DNA from: Asticcacaulis endophyticus
Lineage (GTDB): Bacteria; Pseudomonadota; Alphaproteobacteria; Caulobacterales; Caulobacteraceae
Direction: 5' to 3'
Assembly (NCBI RefSeq): GCF_014652575.1
Contig: NZ_BMZB01000003.1
Location: 186,001-250,000 of the forward strand
DNA length: 64,000 bases
Part shown: one piece after another, positions 1 through 10,290 of the stretch
Numbering within the stretch: the first letter of the stretch is position 1
How the letters are laid out: every line of letters starts with the position of its first letter
Notes under the pieces: model-generated
Seen by the model: only the letters and a program-made list of their open reading frames with translations
Database searches by the model: none
Told to the model about the DNA's origin: nothing
Program-made: the position numbers and the translations under genes

Positions 1-1144
1 CAGCGCGGCTATCTTTGCCCGCCGTCATGAAGGTGTTAGTCATACGGGGCAAGGGCTGGTGGGCATAGGATTGACGCCTGCCGTTTCCGGTGGCGTCCAC
101 GCTCATTTGTCGTGCCGACAGGCGGTCATGCATGTAGCCAACCAGTATACCGTCTTCGATCAGAGTGGTGCGCGATGTCGGTGTGCCTTCATCGTCAATA
201 TTGAGCGACCCGCGGGCATCAGCAATTGTACCATCATCGACCACCGTGACTCCTTTGGCGGCGACCTGCTGGCCCATCTTGCCTGAAAACGCGGAGGTGC
301 CTTTGCGGTTGAAATCGCCTTCAAGGCCATGTCCGACCGCTTCATGCAGCAGCACGCCCGGCCAGCCATTACCAAGTACAATATCCATTTCCCCGGTCGG
401 GGCCGGTGTGGCGTCAAGATTGACCAAGGCCTGCCGCAAGGCTTCGTCGATCTGAGCCTGCCAATGTTCAGGCGAAGTGATCTCAAACAGGCTATACCTT
501 CCGCCACCACCGGATGAGGCGCTTTCGCGCTTACCATTGGCTTCGACCGATACCCCGACGCTTATGCGGATGAGCGGGCGATAATCATGATAGATCTCAC
601 CTTGCGCTCGTAAAATGGTTATGCCACGTTTTTCAGCCGCCAGACTGGCGGACACCTGAACGACATTTGGGTTTTTATCGCGCGCATAGGCGTCAATCGC
701 TTTCAAAAGCTCAATTTTATCGGCAAATGACATTTCCGATAAAGGGTCAACCGCCTTATATCGGGACTGATTGGTGCGGTGTGGATTTTCAGATACCAGA
801 GCGATATTCACGGCCTTGCCGGATTTGGCCAGTGAAGCGGCCTCGGCAGCGCGTTTGAGGGCCTCAAGGCTGAGTTCGGCGCTATTGGCAAATCCGACGG
901 TTTGGCCAGAAACTACGCGCAAACCGAATCCCTGATCGGCATTATAGGACGACGATTTCAACCGGCCGTCGTCAAACACGAGCGATTCGCTTTCACGCGT
1001 TTCAAAGAAAATTTCACCATCATCGGCGCCGGTAAGGGCTTGATCCAGTAACCCCTTCGCGGCGTGAATATCCAGATTACTGAGATCGGCACCTTTGCCG
1101 GCGGATGTTGAGGCACTTAAAGCGGGTTCGGCGGATACGGTCAC
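1..1144 (-). CDS. tldD: TldD metalloprotease subunit, C-terminus cut by the window edge
   Basis: Catalytic subunit of the TldD/TldE (PmbA) zinc protease, a cytoplasmic enzyme that degrades unfolded peptides and processes some modified peptides. About 381 residues are visible and the frame runs off the left edge. The metal-binding motif HEAVGHGLEGDF lies around residues 266-278, followed by the family-typical VVDDGTIADARGSLNIDDEG region. I chose the GTG at 1144 because the frame closes a few codons upstream, the ATG at 1167 is in another frame that hits a stop, and AGGA lies about 8 bases before the GTG. It is divergent from the coxB operon, an arrangement I recall from Caulobacter. Family assignment is firm; the exact start is less so. 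Confidence 0.93.
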   Translation of the reverse strand, partial: MTVSAEPALSASTSAGKGADLSNLDIHAAKGLLDQALTGADDGEIFFETRESESLVFDDGRLKSSSYNADQGFGLRVVSGQTVGFANSAELSLEALKRAAEAASLAKSGKAVNIALVSENPHRTNQSRYKAVDPLSEMSFADKIELLKAIDAYARDKNPNVVQVSASLAAEKRGITILRAQGEIYHDYRPLIRISVGVSVEANGKRESASSGGGGRYSLFEITSPEHWQAQIDEALRQALVNLDATPAPTGEMDIVLGNGWPGVLLHEAVGHGLEGDFNRKGTSAFSGKMGQQVAAKGVTVVDDGTIADARGSLNIDDEGTPTSRTTLIEDGILVGYMHDRLSARQMSVDATGNGRRQSYAHQPLPRMTNTFMTAGKDSRA

Positions 1145-1571
1145 GAGATAATCCTGAAAAAACGCATGTCACTAACTTAAGCATGAATATTGGCTAAGGC
1201 TACGGGCCGATTCAGTTTTATCACAGGTTGGAAATTAATCGGGACTATGGTGTGACAAAACCGCGCAGGCAGTGCGGGGCTTTATGGCCCTATATGGAGC
1301 CTCTTGGGCCTGTTTTCCAGAAATATCCTTAGTTGGAATAAGGAATTGGCTTTTTGGTCTTTGCAACCTCCATTTAATTCATTATGGGAACCGATGGCGG
1401 ATGGTGGGACAATTTGTCCGGATGGACGTATAGGCTCTGCACCGGATGCTCTGGAAGCGCTGAATTCACAGGGTTGGGCGCTTCTCAAAGAACTGATAAG
1501 GTTTATTGAAGATTCGGCAGGGAAAAGACGTTCAGGCGCCTTTTCGGTCACAATTGATGAGGAATTCGCGA
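1145..1571. other. 427-base intergenic region between tldD and coxB
   Basis: Divergent promoter region of tldD (leftward) and the cytochrome oxidase operon (rightward). Open frames of about 90 codons exist on both strands here, but they overlap each other, run into coxB in another frame and have no recognisable protein features. I see no convincing -35/-10 pair, operator or RNA structure. Confidence 0.5.
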
Positions 1572-2582
1572 ATGGGCTTCCGAAGGCTGATTAAGACTTC
1601 GTCCATCCTGGCTGGAATGGCCATGCTGTCGGGGATGACGGCTATGTCGGCGTTTGCCGCTGATACGCTGGGGCAACCGACTGACGGTGCTATTGATTTG
1701 CAGCCCGCGGCGGCGCCGCTCAAGCACGATGCTATTTTTTTCCATGACGTGATTCTGATGCCCATAATCACAGCCATCACGCTGCTGGTTCTGGCGCTGC
1801 TGATCTGGATTGCTGTGCGCTACAATCGCAAATCAAATCCGGTTCCTGCAAAGTTTTCACACAACACTGTTGTCGAGATCATCTGGACGGTTGTGCCGGT
1901 TCTGATCCTTGTGTTTATCGCGTTTTTCTCATTCTCGCTGCTCCGTAAATATCATGACATGCCAAAACCGGATGTGGTGGTTAAGGCGACCGGGTTCCAG
2001 TGGTACTGGGCGTACGACTATCCTGAACTGGGGGTCGAAGGGGTCGAATCGCGTGTTCTTACCGAAGAGGACGCCAAGAAGGCCGGTAAGCCTTATCTGC
2101 TCGCCGCCGATAATGCGCTGGTCGTGCCGGTCGGTAAGGTCGTCCACGTTAAGGTCACTGCCTTTGACGTCATTCACGCCTTTGCACTTCCGGCCTTTGG
2201 CTTGAAGACTGATGCCGTGCCCGGTCGTTTGAATGATACATGGTTTAAGGCCGAAAAGGTCGGGACCTATTACGGGCAGTGTTCTGAGCTTTGTGGCGTT
2301 GATCATGCCTATATGCCTATCGAGATTAAGGTCGTGACTGACGCTGAGTTTGATGACTACATCATCAAGGCGGGCGGAAAGACCAAAGCCATGCTGGCCA
2401 CAGAAGCCCGCGCGGCCCAGACTCAGGCTGCTGCTGATGCGGCCAAAGCGGCAGCAGATGCCGAAGCGGCCGCAACCGCGTCGGCCACAGCGCCTGCGAC
2501 CGAAACCGCTCCTGCTGCTGCCGCTGAAACTCCTGCCATTGCTGCGACGGCTGCCGTGCCGGCCGCCACGCCGGCCCAATAG
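1572..2582 (+). CDS. coxB: Cytochrome c oxidase subunit II (CuA subunit)
   Basis: Subunit II of the aa3-type oxidase; it takes electrons from cytochrome c through the binuclear CuA centre and passes them to subunit I. The precursor has 336 residues with a cleavable signal peptide ending near SAFAAD, two membrane helices (about residues 60-85 and 100-120) and the cupredoxin domain with the aromatic stretch WYWAYDY. The CuA ligands are in GQCSELCGVDHAYM near residue 237. The tail beyond about residue 275 is a low-complexity Ala/Thr/Pro/Glu run, longer than in many homologues. I chose the ATG at 1572, preceded by GAGGAA, over the in-frame TTG at 1506 because it gives a proper signal peptide. First gene of the cox operon. 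Confidence 0.96.
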   Translation: MGFRRLIKTSSILAGMAMLSGMTAMSAFAADTLGQPTDGAIDLQPAAAPLKHDAIFFHDVILMPIITAITLLVLALLIWIAVRYNRKSNPVPAKFSHNTVVEIIWTVVPVLILVFIAFFSFSLLRKYHDMPKPDVVVKATGFQWYWAYDYPELGVEGVESRVLTEEDAKKAGKPYLLAADNALVVPVGKVVHVKVTAFDVIHAFALPAFGLKTDAVPGRLNDTWFKAEKVGTYYGQCSELCGVDHAYMPIEIKVVTDAEFDDYIIKAGGKTKAMLATEARAAQTQAAADAAKAAADAEAAATASATAPATETAPAAAAETPAIAATAAVPAATPAQ

Positions 2583-2589
2583 TATATAG

Positions 2590-4278
<1,689 letters not shown>

Positions 4279-4365
4279 TTGGGCACTTAGCCTTGACGAC
4301 AATATAGGGGGTGAGGGCTATGCGTCTTCGCCCCCTAAGTTCATTAAAGCCTATTGGAAAATACT

Positions 4366-5370
4366 GTGTCGGTTGAAATTTCACACATGACGTCGCCCAA
4401 ACCCAAATCGTCGGATAAGCCAGAGCTTGAAGGTGTCTATGGCTCGCGCGCCTTACGCGGGTCACCGAACGATTATTTTCAGCTTTTGAAGCCGCGTGTC
4501 ATGTCCTTGGTGGTGTTTACGGGCTTTACCGGCGTCGTGGTGGCCCCGACCAGCATCAATCCGCTGATCGCCTTTGTAGCTGTGTTATGCATTGCCTTGG
4601 GGGCGGGGGCTGCCGGAGCGTTCAATATGGCGCTGGAGCATGAAACCGATGCGCTGATGCGCCGTACTCGCGGGCGTCCTGTCGCTGCCGGGCGTGTGTC
4701 GCGTCAGGATGCCATGGCGTTTGCCGGAGTATTGTCGTTTTTGTCGGTCTTCATGATGGCGCTGAGTATTAATCTTGTGGCAGCAGGCCTGCTGGCGCTG
4801 ACGATTATCTATTATGTGGTGCTCTACACCATGGTGCTGAAGCGGCGCACACCGCAAAATATTGTCATCGGTGGGGCGGCAGGGGCTTTCCCGCCGGTGA
4901 TTGGCTGGGCCGCAGCCACGGGCAACGCACCGGTTGAGGCGTGGATATTGTTTGCTATTATATTCTTGTGGACCCCACCCCATAGCTGGGCCTTGGCGCT
5001 TTACACGACCGAAGACTATAAAAATGCTGGTATCCCGATGATGCCGGTAGCCAGGGGTGCCAAGTCAACGCGATTGCAAATCCTGATCTACAGCCTGATC
5101 ATGGCGCCCGTGGCTTGCTTGCCGATCGCCTTCAATATGGGCGGGCCTACCTATGTCGCCGTCTCGGTTTTAGGCGGGGCATTTTTCATCTATCTGGCGG
5201 TCAAGGTCTTTCTGTCGCGCGCAGGTGACCACCCAGAAGGCGGTGAGGCTTCGCTGTATGACGTTAAGCGTGAAGCAAAGCCCGCCCGCGATCTGTTTGC
5301 GTTTTCAATCCTTTATCTGACGGCGTTGTTTGCCACGTTGTTGGGTGAGCACATTTTTACGGGGCTTTAG
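4366..5370 (+). CDS. ctaB: Protoheme IX farnesyltransferase (heme O synthase)
   Basis: Integral membrane prenyltransferase of the UbiA superfamily that adds a farnesyl group to heme B, giving heme O, the precursor of the heme A used by CoxA. The first Asp motif appears as NMALEHETDALMRRT followed by RGRPVAAGRV, and the conserved KRRTPQNIVIGGAAGAFPP loop follows. About nine membrane helices. The start is ambiguous: TTG at 4354, GTG at 4366 (GGAAAA 8-10 bases upstream, used here) and ATG at 4387 are all in frame, and all are upstream of the conserved domain. The 87 bases after coxA leave room for an internal promoter, but none is clear. Confidence 0.95.
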   Translation: MSVEISHMTSPKPKSSDKPELEGVYGSRALRGSPNDYFQLLKPRVMSLVVFTGFTGVVVAPTSINPLIAFVAVLCIALGAGAAGAFNMALEHETDALMRRTRGRPVAAGRVSRQDAMAFAGVLSFLSVFMMALSINLVAAGLLALTIIYYVVLYTMVLKRRTPQNIVIGGAAGAFPPVIGWAAATGNAPVEAWILFAIIFLWTPPHSWALALYTTEDYKNAGIPMMPVARGAKSTRLQILIYSLIMAPVACLPIAFNMGGPTYVAVSVLGGAFFIYLAVKVFLSRAGDHPEGGEASLYDVKREAKPARDLFAFSILYLTALFATLLGEHIFTGL

Positions 5371-5372
5371 CC

Positions 5373-5522
5373 ATGGCTGATCATGATGACGACAAAAAAG
5401 CGTATCTGGCGTCGCAAAAGAAGCGCAATCTGGCCATTGGTCTGTCTTTGGGAGCGTTCGTTATATTAGTGTTTATCGTATCTCTGGTCCGCATGGCCGA
5501 AGGTGTGGCGGCAGGACATTGA
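5373..5522 (+). CDS. CtaF/CoxF-type small single-helix protein of the cox cluster
   Basis: A 49-residue protein starting MADHDDDKKAYLASQKKRN, then one hydrophobic helix at about residues 20-40, ending in VRMAEGVAAGH. It begins 2 bases after the ctaB stop and ends 2 bases before the ctaG start, so it is surely translated as part of the operon. Small proteins of this form sit at this place in many alphaproteobacterial cox clusters and are annotated CoxF or cytochrome oxidase assembly protein; their biochemical role is not settled as far as I know. The acidic N-terminus should face the cytoplasm. Short, but its fit in the operon makes it convincing. Confidence 0.82.
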   Translation: MADHDDDKKAYLASQKKRNLAIGLSLGAFVILVFIVSLVRMAEGVAAGH

Positions 5523-5524
5523 CC

Positions 5525-6073
5525 ATGGCTAAAGGCACTTCGCGACTGAGTAAAAACCAGAAAATTGGTCTGATGTGTGCCGGTCTTTTCGTGGTGATGA
5601 TCGGGGCGGCCTATGCTTCCGTGCCGCTCTACCGGCTTTTTTGTCAGGTGACGGGTTTTAATGGCACCACGCAAAAAGCGGTTAAGGCCTCCAATGTGGT
5701 ACTGGATAAGGTCATCCGCGTTCGCTTCGACACCAATGTCAATAATGTCGAGTTTCAATTTAAACCTGAACAGCCGTATCAGGATGTTCAGGTCGGCAAG
5801 ACCGCCATGGCCTATTTCAAGGTTAAAAATCTGTCGGACCACCCGATTCGCGCACAGGCCAGTTATAATGTGCTGCCCGAAGCTATGGGCGGCTATTTCA
5901 TGAAGCTGGAGTGCTTTTGTTTCACCGAACAGACTTTTAAAGCGGGTGAGGAAAAAGAATTTCCGATGGTCTATTATCTCGATCCGGAAATGATCGGTGA
6001 TATCGATGCCAAGGGAACGACCGATGTGACTTTATCCTACACGTTTTTCCCTGTCAAAGAGGCCGGTAACTAG
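5525..6073 (+). CDS. ctaG: Cytochrome c oxidase copper chaperone CtaG/Cox11
   Basis: Inner-membrane protein that delivers copper to the CuB site of subunit I during assembly. It has 182 residues: one N-terminal helix (about 15-37) followed by SVPLYRLFCQVTGFNGTTQ, then a periplasmic beta domain with the copper-binding pair in ECFCFTEQ near residue 131. I chose the ATG at 5525 with AGGA 10 bases upstream rather than the TTG at 5519. The start follows the upstream small gene after 2 bases. A spacer of about 150 bases then separates it from coxC. Confidence 0.96.
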   Translation: MAKGTSRLSKNQKIGLMCAGLFVVMIGAAYASVPLYRLFCQVTGFNGTTQKAVKASNVVLDKVIRVRFDTNVNNVEFQFKPEQPYQDVQVGKTAMAYFKVKNLSDHPIRAQASYNVLPEAMGGYFMKLECFCFTEQTFKAGEEKEFPMVYYLDPEMIGDIDAKGTTDVTLSYTFFPVKEAGN

Positions 6074-6221
6074 CCTAAAAACCCTGTTTTAAGCCGGGTC
6101 TTTGCATTGTGTTTACGAACGATTTGGCATAAACGGGATTAGCGACAGTTTCGCATTTGACGAGACCTGAAAATTAAGGCCAGCCCACAACAGGGGGGCG
6201 CAAACGAAGAGTTGGACGGAA

Positions 6222-7094
6222 ATGGCTCACGGCGCAAAGCACGACTATCACATTATTAATCCCAGTCCCTGGCCGCTGGTGTCATCGGCGTTTGTAACGC
6301 TGATGTTTGTGGGCCTGGTCATCTGGCTAAAGGGCCTATTTGGTCTTGAAAAGGGCACCTGGTACGTCTTCGCCATAGGTTTTGTCGGCATCCTGTATTC
6401 GATGTTCGGCTGGTGGCGCGATGTCATCAAGGAATCCAAGGGTGGCGACCATACCCCTGTGGTGCAACTGGGCTTGCGCTACGGTATGATCATGTTCATC
6501 GCATCCGAAGTTATGTTCTTCGTGGCATGGTTCTGGATTTTCTTTGAAATGGCTCTGTTCGGCAGCCACCGGGCGTCCGAGGCCTCGGCCATCGAAGAAG
6601 TGCGCACGGCATGGTCAAACTGGCCACCGCACGGTGTCGAACTGGTCAGTGCCTGGCATTTGCCGCTGCTGAATACGCTTATCCTGCTTCTGTCGGGCAC
6701 CACGGTTACCTGGGCGCACCATGCGCTTCAGGTCGGCAATCGTAAGGATGCCAAGCTCGGTCTTTTGCTGACTGTGATCCTTGGCGCGATCTTTACGGGC
6801 GTTCAGGCCTATGAGTACCACCACATCATTGAGCACCATCTGTTCTTCAATGAAGAAGCTGCTAATTCCGGCCTTTACGGTTCTTCATTCTTTATGGCGA
6901 CGGGCTTCCACGGTTTCCACGTCCTGATCGGGACCATCTTCCTGGCGGTGTGTCTGCTGCGCCTTATGGGCGGTGATTTCACACCTAAGAAGCATTTCGG
7001 TTTCGAGGCTGCGGCCTGGTACTGGCACTTCGTCGATGTGGTGTGGCTGTTCCTGTTCGCCTTCATCTATGTCGTCTTTGGCGTGGCGCACTGA
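6222..7094 (+). CDS. coxC: Cytochrome c oxidase subunit III
   Basis: Seven-helix subunit III, which stabilises the oxidase core and its proton uptake. It has 290 residues. The family pattern is clear in [13 protein letters not shown] at the N-terminus, [18 protein letters not shown] in the middle, and [11 protein letters not shown] plus [14 protein letters not shown] at the C-terminus. Its TGA stop overlaps the ATG of the DUF983 gene, so the two are translationally coupled. The 148-base spacer before coxC has no gene. Confidence 0.97.
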   Translation: MAHGAKHDYHIINPSPWPLVSSAFVTLMFVGLVIWLKGLFGLEKGTWYVFAIGFVGILYSMFGWWRDVIKESKGGDHTPVVQLGLRYGMIMFIASEVMFFVAWFWIFFEMALFGSHRASEASAIEEVRTAWSNWPPHGVELVSAWHLPLLNTLILLLSGTTVTWAHHALQVGNRKDAKLGLLLTVILGAIFTGVQAYEYHHIIEHHLFFNEEAANSGLYGSSFFMATGFHGFHVLIGTIFLAVCLLRLMGGDFTPKKHFGFEAAAWYWHFVDVVWLFLFAFIYVVFGVAH

Positions 7095-7468
7095 TGAACG
7101 ATAATCCCGGCGGTCGTGAGGTTAATTTCCTCGCGGCCGTGAAAGGTAAGTGTCCCGTCTGTGGTAAAGGAAGACTGTTTTCAGGCTTTCTTAAAGTCAG
7201 TGATGATTGTCCAAATTGCGGTCAGAATTTCAAGGCGGCGGATACCGGAGACGGTCCCGTCGTCTTCATTATTTTGATCGCAGGCTTTATCTGCTGTTTT
7301 GGTTTTGTAATTACAGACTTCGCTTATCAACCGCCCATCTGGGTTCACATGGTGATTTGGTTGCCCTTGGCTTTGATCCTTAGCCTTGGGCTGATGCGTC
7401 CCCTGAAAGGGGTAACCGTCGCGTTCCAACTGAAAAACCGGGTTAAGGATCGTTCACATGGCGGTTAG
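7094..7468 (+). CDS. DUF983 zinc-ribbon membrane protein
   Basis: A 124-residue protein with an N-terminal zinc ribbon (CPVC at residues 20-23, CPNC at 39-42) and two hydrophobic helices (about 55-75 and 83-103). DUF983 proteins are regularly encoded between coxC and the SURF1 gene in alphaproteobacteria, which suggests a role in oxidase biogenesis, but the activity is not known to me. The start overlaps the coxC stop (TGATG) and the end overlaps the SURF1 gene by 11 bases. The longer frame from 7043 lies inside coxC and is not needed. Confidence 0.9.
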   Translation: MNDNPGGREVNFLAAVKGKCPVCGKGRLFSGFLKVSDDCPNCGQNFKAADTGDGPVVFIILIAGFICCFGFVITDFAYQPPIWVHMVIWLPLALILSLGLMRPLKGVTVAFQLKNRVKDRSHGG

Positions 7469-8171
7469 GTCTTTATTTAAACTAGCCCCACCGATCATGA
7501 CGGTTTGTGTCGTCATAGCCTTCCTTTGCCTTAATGGATTGGGCGTGTGGCAATTGCAGCGCCTTCACTGGAAGCAAGGGTTGAAATCTGAAATTGAGCG
7601 CACCCAGACAATTGCGCCATTACCGGTTCGCGACGTTATTGCCGGGGATCAGGATGCGTCGTGGCGGCAGATCACTATTGGCAATTGCTTTATTGCCGCC
7701 GATAAACTGATCTATATGCACGGCCTGCTGAACGGTGTGTCCGGATATCACGTTCTGGGGACGTGTCCTTATGATTCAGAGCGAAAAATCATCACTGAAC
7801 TGGGCTTTTCTGAGGTGCCATTGCCGCAGGATCTGCCGATCATAACGCCTGTGGTAGGGCGGTTGCGAAAGCTTGATGCTATTCCGGCCGGTATGACGCC
7901 GCCCAATATACCGGAAAAAAACGAGTGGTATTGGCGTTCAGCACGTGAAATTTCCAAGGCCTTGAATATGCCTGTGCGTGAAGACTATTTCGTGATCATG
8001 GATTTGGAAAAGTCCGATCTCGAAATCAGCGGTCTGGTGCAAAGCCCGATGACGGCGGCCTTGTCTAACCGCCATCTTGAATATGCCTTGACCTGGTTTG
8101 GTCTGGCCTGGACGCTTTTGGCCATGTTTGGGGCCGTACTGTACCAAAAATATAAGAAAGTGAACGCTTAA
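7458..8171 (+). CDS. SURF1 family oxidase assembly protein
   Basis: SURF1/Shy1 protein, an inner-membrane factor that helps insert heme a into oxidase subunit I. It has 237 residues: an N-terminal helix (about 10-32) ending in LGVWQLQRLHWKQGL, the family signature, a periplasmic loop, and a C-terminal helix (about 208-228). The HLEYALTWFGLAW stretch before and within the last helix is typical. It overlaps the DUF983 gene by 11 bases, closing the cox assembly run. The M16 peptidase gene starts 6 bases further on. Confidence 0.92.
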   Translation: MAVRSLFKLAPPIMTVCVVIAFLCLNGLGVWQLQRLHWKQGLKSEIERTQTIAPLPVRDVIAGDQDASWRQITIGNCFIAADKLIYMHGLLNGVSGYHVLGTCPYDSERKIITELGFSEVPLPQDLPIITPVVGRLRKLDAIPAGMTPPNIPEKNEWYWRSAREISKALNMPVREDYFVIMDLEKSDLEISGLVQSPMTAALSNRHLEYALTWFGLAWTLLAMFGAVLYQKYKKVNA

Positions 8172-8177
8172 TTTCCG

Positions 8178-9467
8178 ATGAGTGAGTCTGTTCTGGCCGG
8201 CACAGCTATCCGGCTCTATCAATTCGATAGTGGCCTGAGATTGCTGTGCGATCCCATCCCTGGTTCGAAAAGCTTTGCCTTAACCGCCATCATTCATGGC
8301 GGGACAAGGTTTGAAACTGAGGTTCAATCGGGCTGGGCGCACCTTTTGGAACATATGGTTTTCAAGGGGGCGGGGACCCGAAACGCCCGCGAACTGGCTG
8401 AAGTCATTGAGCATCAGGGCGGCACGATCAATGCCTCGACAGGCTATGAGCACACCCGCTTTGAAGTGCGCGGTCTGAACCATTTGCTGCCGCTGGCGCT
8501 GGAAGTGGTCACGGATCTGATGTTTCGTCCGCTCATGGTGCCGGAAGAACTGAAGCGTGAAAAACTGGTGGTGGGGCAGGAAATATCCGAGGCCTTTGAT
8601 ACCCCCGATGACCATGTCTTCGATATGCTCCAGAGGTCGAGCTTTGCTGAGCAAAGTCTGGGCCGCCCGATCCTGGGCACGGTCAAAAGCTTAAAACCGG
8701 TAGATGTGAAAAGCCTGCGTGATTTTGCTCAAAGCCTCTACGCGCCTCAGAATATGGTTTTGTGCGTCTCTGGCGGGATCGACCCTGACGCGGCTTATCA
8801 GGCGCTGGTGAAGGTACTGGATGGGGTTGAGCCTGCCGGTGTCACAACCACACCTGAACGCGCTCAGTTTACCCGTCAGCACAGCCATCTGACGCGCCGG
8901 ATCGAGCAGGTGAATCTGGCTCTGGCGTTTGAAGGCGTTAGCCGTTTTGATGACGATTTGTTCGCAACGCGGTTGTTCTGTGAGATTTTGGGCGGAGGCA
9001 TGGCGTCGCGCCTGTTTCAGTCGGCGCGGGAGGCGCGTGGGCTGGCCTACACGATTGATGCCTGGTCGACGCAATATCGCGATACGGGTGTGGTGGGGGT
9101 CTATGCTGGCTGTTTGCCCGCAGACCTTGAGCCCTTGTGTGAATTGATTGGCGTGACCTTACGTGAACTGGCCGAAAGTCCGTTGGAGCGCGAATTGGAA
9201 CGGGCTAAGGCGCAGTTTAAGACGTCGCTTTATCTCAATGATGAAAATCCAGCCATGCGGGCCGGAGCCTATGCGTCGCAGTTATTGACCAATGGGCGAC
9301 TGTTCGGAATTGATGAGCAGGCCCGCGAACTTGATCTGGTTACGCTTGATGATCTCAGCCGGGTAGGCACCACGCTTAGCCGTCAAAAGGGGTGTGCATC
9401 GGCTATTCTTGGGCCTCGGCTCAAAACCGACCCTGCACCCGTTATCCATCAAGTGTTTGCGGCGTAA
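8178..9467 (+). CDS. M16 family zinc peptidase (processing-peptidase-like)
   Basis: A 429-residue M16B peptidase, related to bacterial PqqL/YmxG and mitochondrial processing peptidase beta. The inverted zinc motif HLLEH is at residues 55-59, with the downstream acidic ligand in the EISEAFDTPDDH segment near 136. The non-catalytic second half contains FCEILGGGMASRLFQSARE and RGLAYTIDAW, also family-typical. No signal peptide. It starts 6 bases after the SURF1 gene, so probably co-transcribed; a link to oxidase biogenesis is not shown. Confidence 0.93.
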   Translation: MSESVLAGTAIRLYQFDSGLRLLCDPIPGSKSFALTAIIHGGTRFETEVQSGWAHLLEHMVFKGAGTRNARELAEVIEHQGGTINASTGYEHTRFEVRGLNHLLPLALEVVTDLMFRPLMVPEELKREKLVVGQEISEAFDTPDDHVFDMLQRSSFAEQSLGRPILGTVKSLKPVDVKSLRDFAQSLYAPQNMVLCVSGGIDPDAAYQALVKVLDGVEPAGVTTTPERAQFTRQHSHLTRRIEQVNLALAFEGVSRFDDDLFATRLFCEILGGGMASRLFQSAREARGLAYTIDAWSTQYRDTGVVGVYAGCLPADLEPLCELIGVTLRELAESPLERELERAKAQFKTSLYLNDENPAMRAGAYASQLLTNGRLFGIDEQARELDLVTLDDLSRVGTTLSRQKGCASAILGPRLKTDPAPVIHQVFAA

Positions 9468-9500
9468 TCCATCTAATTTTTATGTGGTGCTCTCATCTAT

Positions 9501-9524
9501 CCATCAAATGAGATCATTTGATGG
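9501..9524. repeat. 24-base near-perfect palindrome between the M16 gene and algH
   Basis: Arms CCATCAAATGA and TCATTTGATGG (11 bases each) around a central GA. It lies between the convergent ends of the M16 gene and algH. The plus-strand side is followed by AAAAAC, not a T run, so it is not a classical terminator for the M16 gene. It could be a hairpin that protects 3' ends or a protein-binding site. Confidence 0.5.
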
Positions 9525-9533
9525 AAAAACGCT

Positions 9534-10148
9534 TTAAGCGCTGCCGGATTGCCCGCTTAAGTGTTCAGGCGCGATGCCGAGTGATGAAATTGCCATCTCC
9601 CACATCCGTGCCGGGTCGCGAGCAAAGATAATAGCCTTATCCGCAGGGGCGATCAGCCAGGTATTCTGGCGGATTTCGGCTTCAAGCTGGCCTGCTGTCC
9701 AGCCGGCATAGCCAAGGGCAATGAGCGCATCACGTGGACCTTTGCCGTTTGACAGATCAACCAGTATATCGCGGGTGGCGGTCAGTCCGAGACCCGTAGC
9801 CTCATTGATATCCTCGCCGCCGGTCAGCGACAGGGTTATATCCTCAAGGCAGTAGTCGAGGCTGTGGAGAACAAAACCGCGATCATTCTGTACCGGACCA
9901 CCGTTAAAAATCTTCTGCCTTGTCCGGTCAGTGTCAACGCCTTCAATGCCGAGTTCATCCATCATTCGGCCGAAATCCAGTCCTTGAATCGGGTGATTGA
10001 GCACCAGTCCCATGGCCGAAGCATCGTCGTGCTGACAGATGTAGATGACACTGTGATCAAAGTTCGGATCGTCAAGACCCGGCATAGCGATCAGCAGGTG
10101 CCCCTGAAGCGAGTTGGGATCGGATGGTGGAGGGAAAGATGTACTCAT
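9534..10148 (-). CDS. algH: YqgE/AlgH family protein (UPF0301)
   Basis: A 204-residue cytoplasmic protein of the AlgH/YqgE family. The family hallmarks are LQGHLLIAMPGLDDPNFDHS near the N-terminus, GLVLNHPIQ, the FNGGPVQNDRGFVLH segment and GYAGWTAGQLEAEI. Its biochemical function is unresolved; the name comes from a reported effect on alginate synthesis in Pseudomonas. It is divergent from the peroxiredoxin gene across 142 bases and convergent with the M16 gene. Confidence 0.93.
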   Translation of the reverse strand: MSTSFPPPSDPNSLQGHLLIAMPGLDDPNFDHSVIYICQHDDASAMGLVLNHPIQGLDFGRMMDELGIEGVDTDRTRQKIFNGGPVQNDRGFVLHSLDYCLEDITLSLTGGEDINEATGLGLTATRDILVDLSNGKGPRDALIALGYAGWTAGQLEAEIRQNTWLIAPADKAIIFARDPARMWEMAISSLGIAPEHLSGQSGSA

Positions 10149-10221
10149 AAACTTATGATGGGGGTTTGTGGGGTGGTTTCAAGCTGTAAAACCTCAAAAA
10201 TTTGAGATTACACATTCTGTT

Positions 10222-10261
10222 GACTTGGCTCAGGCGGGCACTCAGCCTATACGGCCAAGTC
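10222..10261 (+). promoter_or_regulatory. Candidate promoter of the peroxiredoxin gene inside an inverted repeat
   Basis: TTGGCT at 10225-10230 and TATACG at 10248-10253 are separated by 17 bases, giving a plausible housekeeping promoter about 38 bases before the ATG. The two elements are enclosed by an 8-base inverted repeat, GACTTGGC (10222-10229) and GCCAAGTC (10254-10261). A shorter palindrome, CTCAAAAATTTGAG, is at 10193-10206. No regulator is identified. Confidence 0.4.
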
Positions 10262-10290
10262 TTATGTAAGATGACAATAAGGACTTCATC

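Noticed and set aside
1304-1594. 96-codon frame upstream of and overlapping coxB
   Set aside because: Overlaps the coxB start in another frame, competes with an opposite-strand frame of similar length, and shows no domain, signal or membrane segment.
4279-4365. Promoter for ctaB (TTGACG followed by TATGCG)
   Set aside because: The spacing is about 20 bases, too long for a standard promoter, and the genes upstream and downstream fit one operon.
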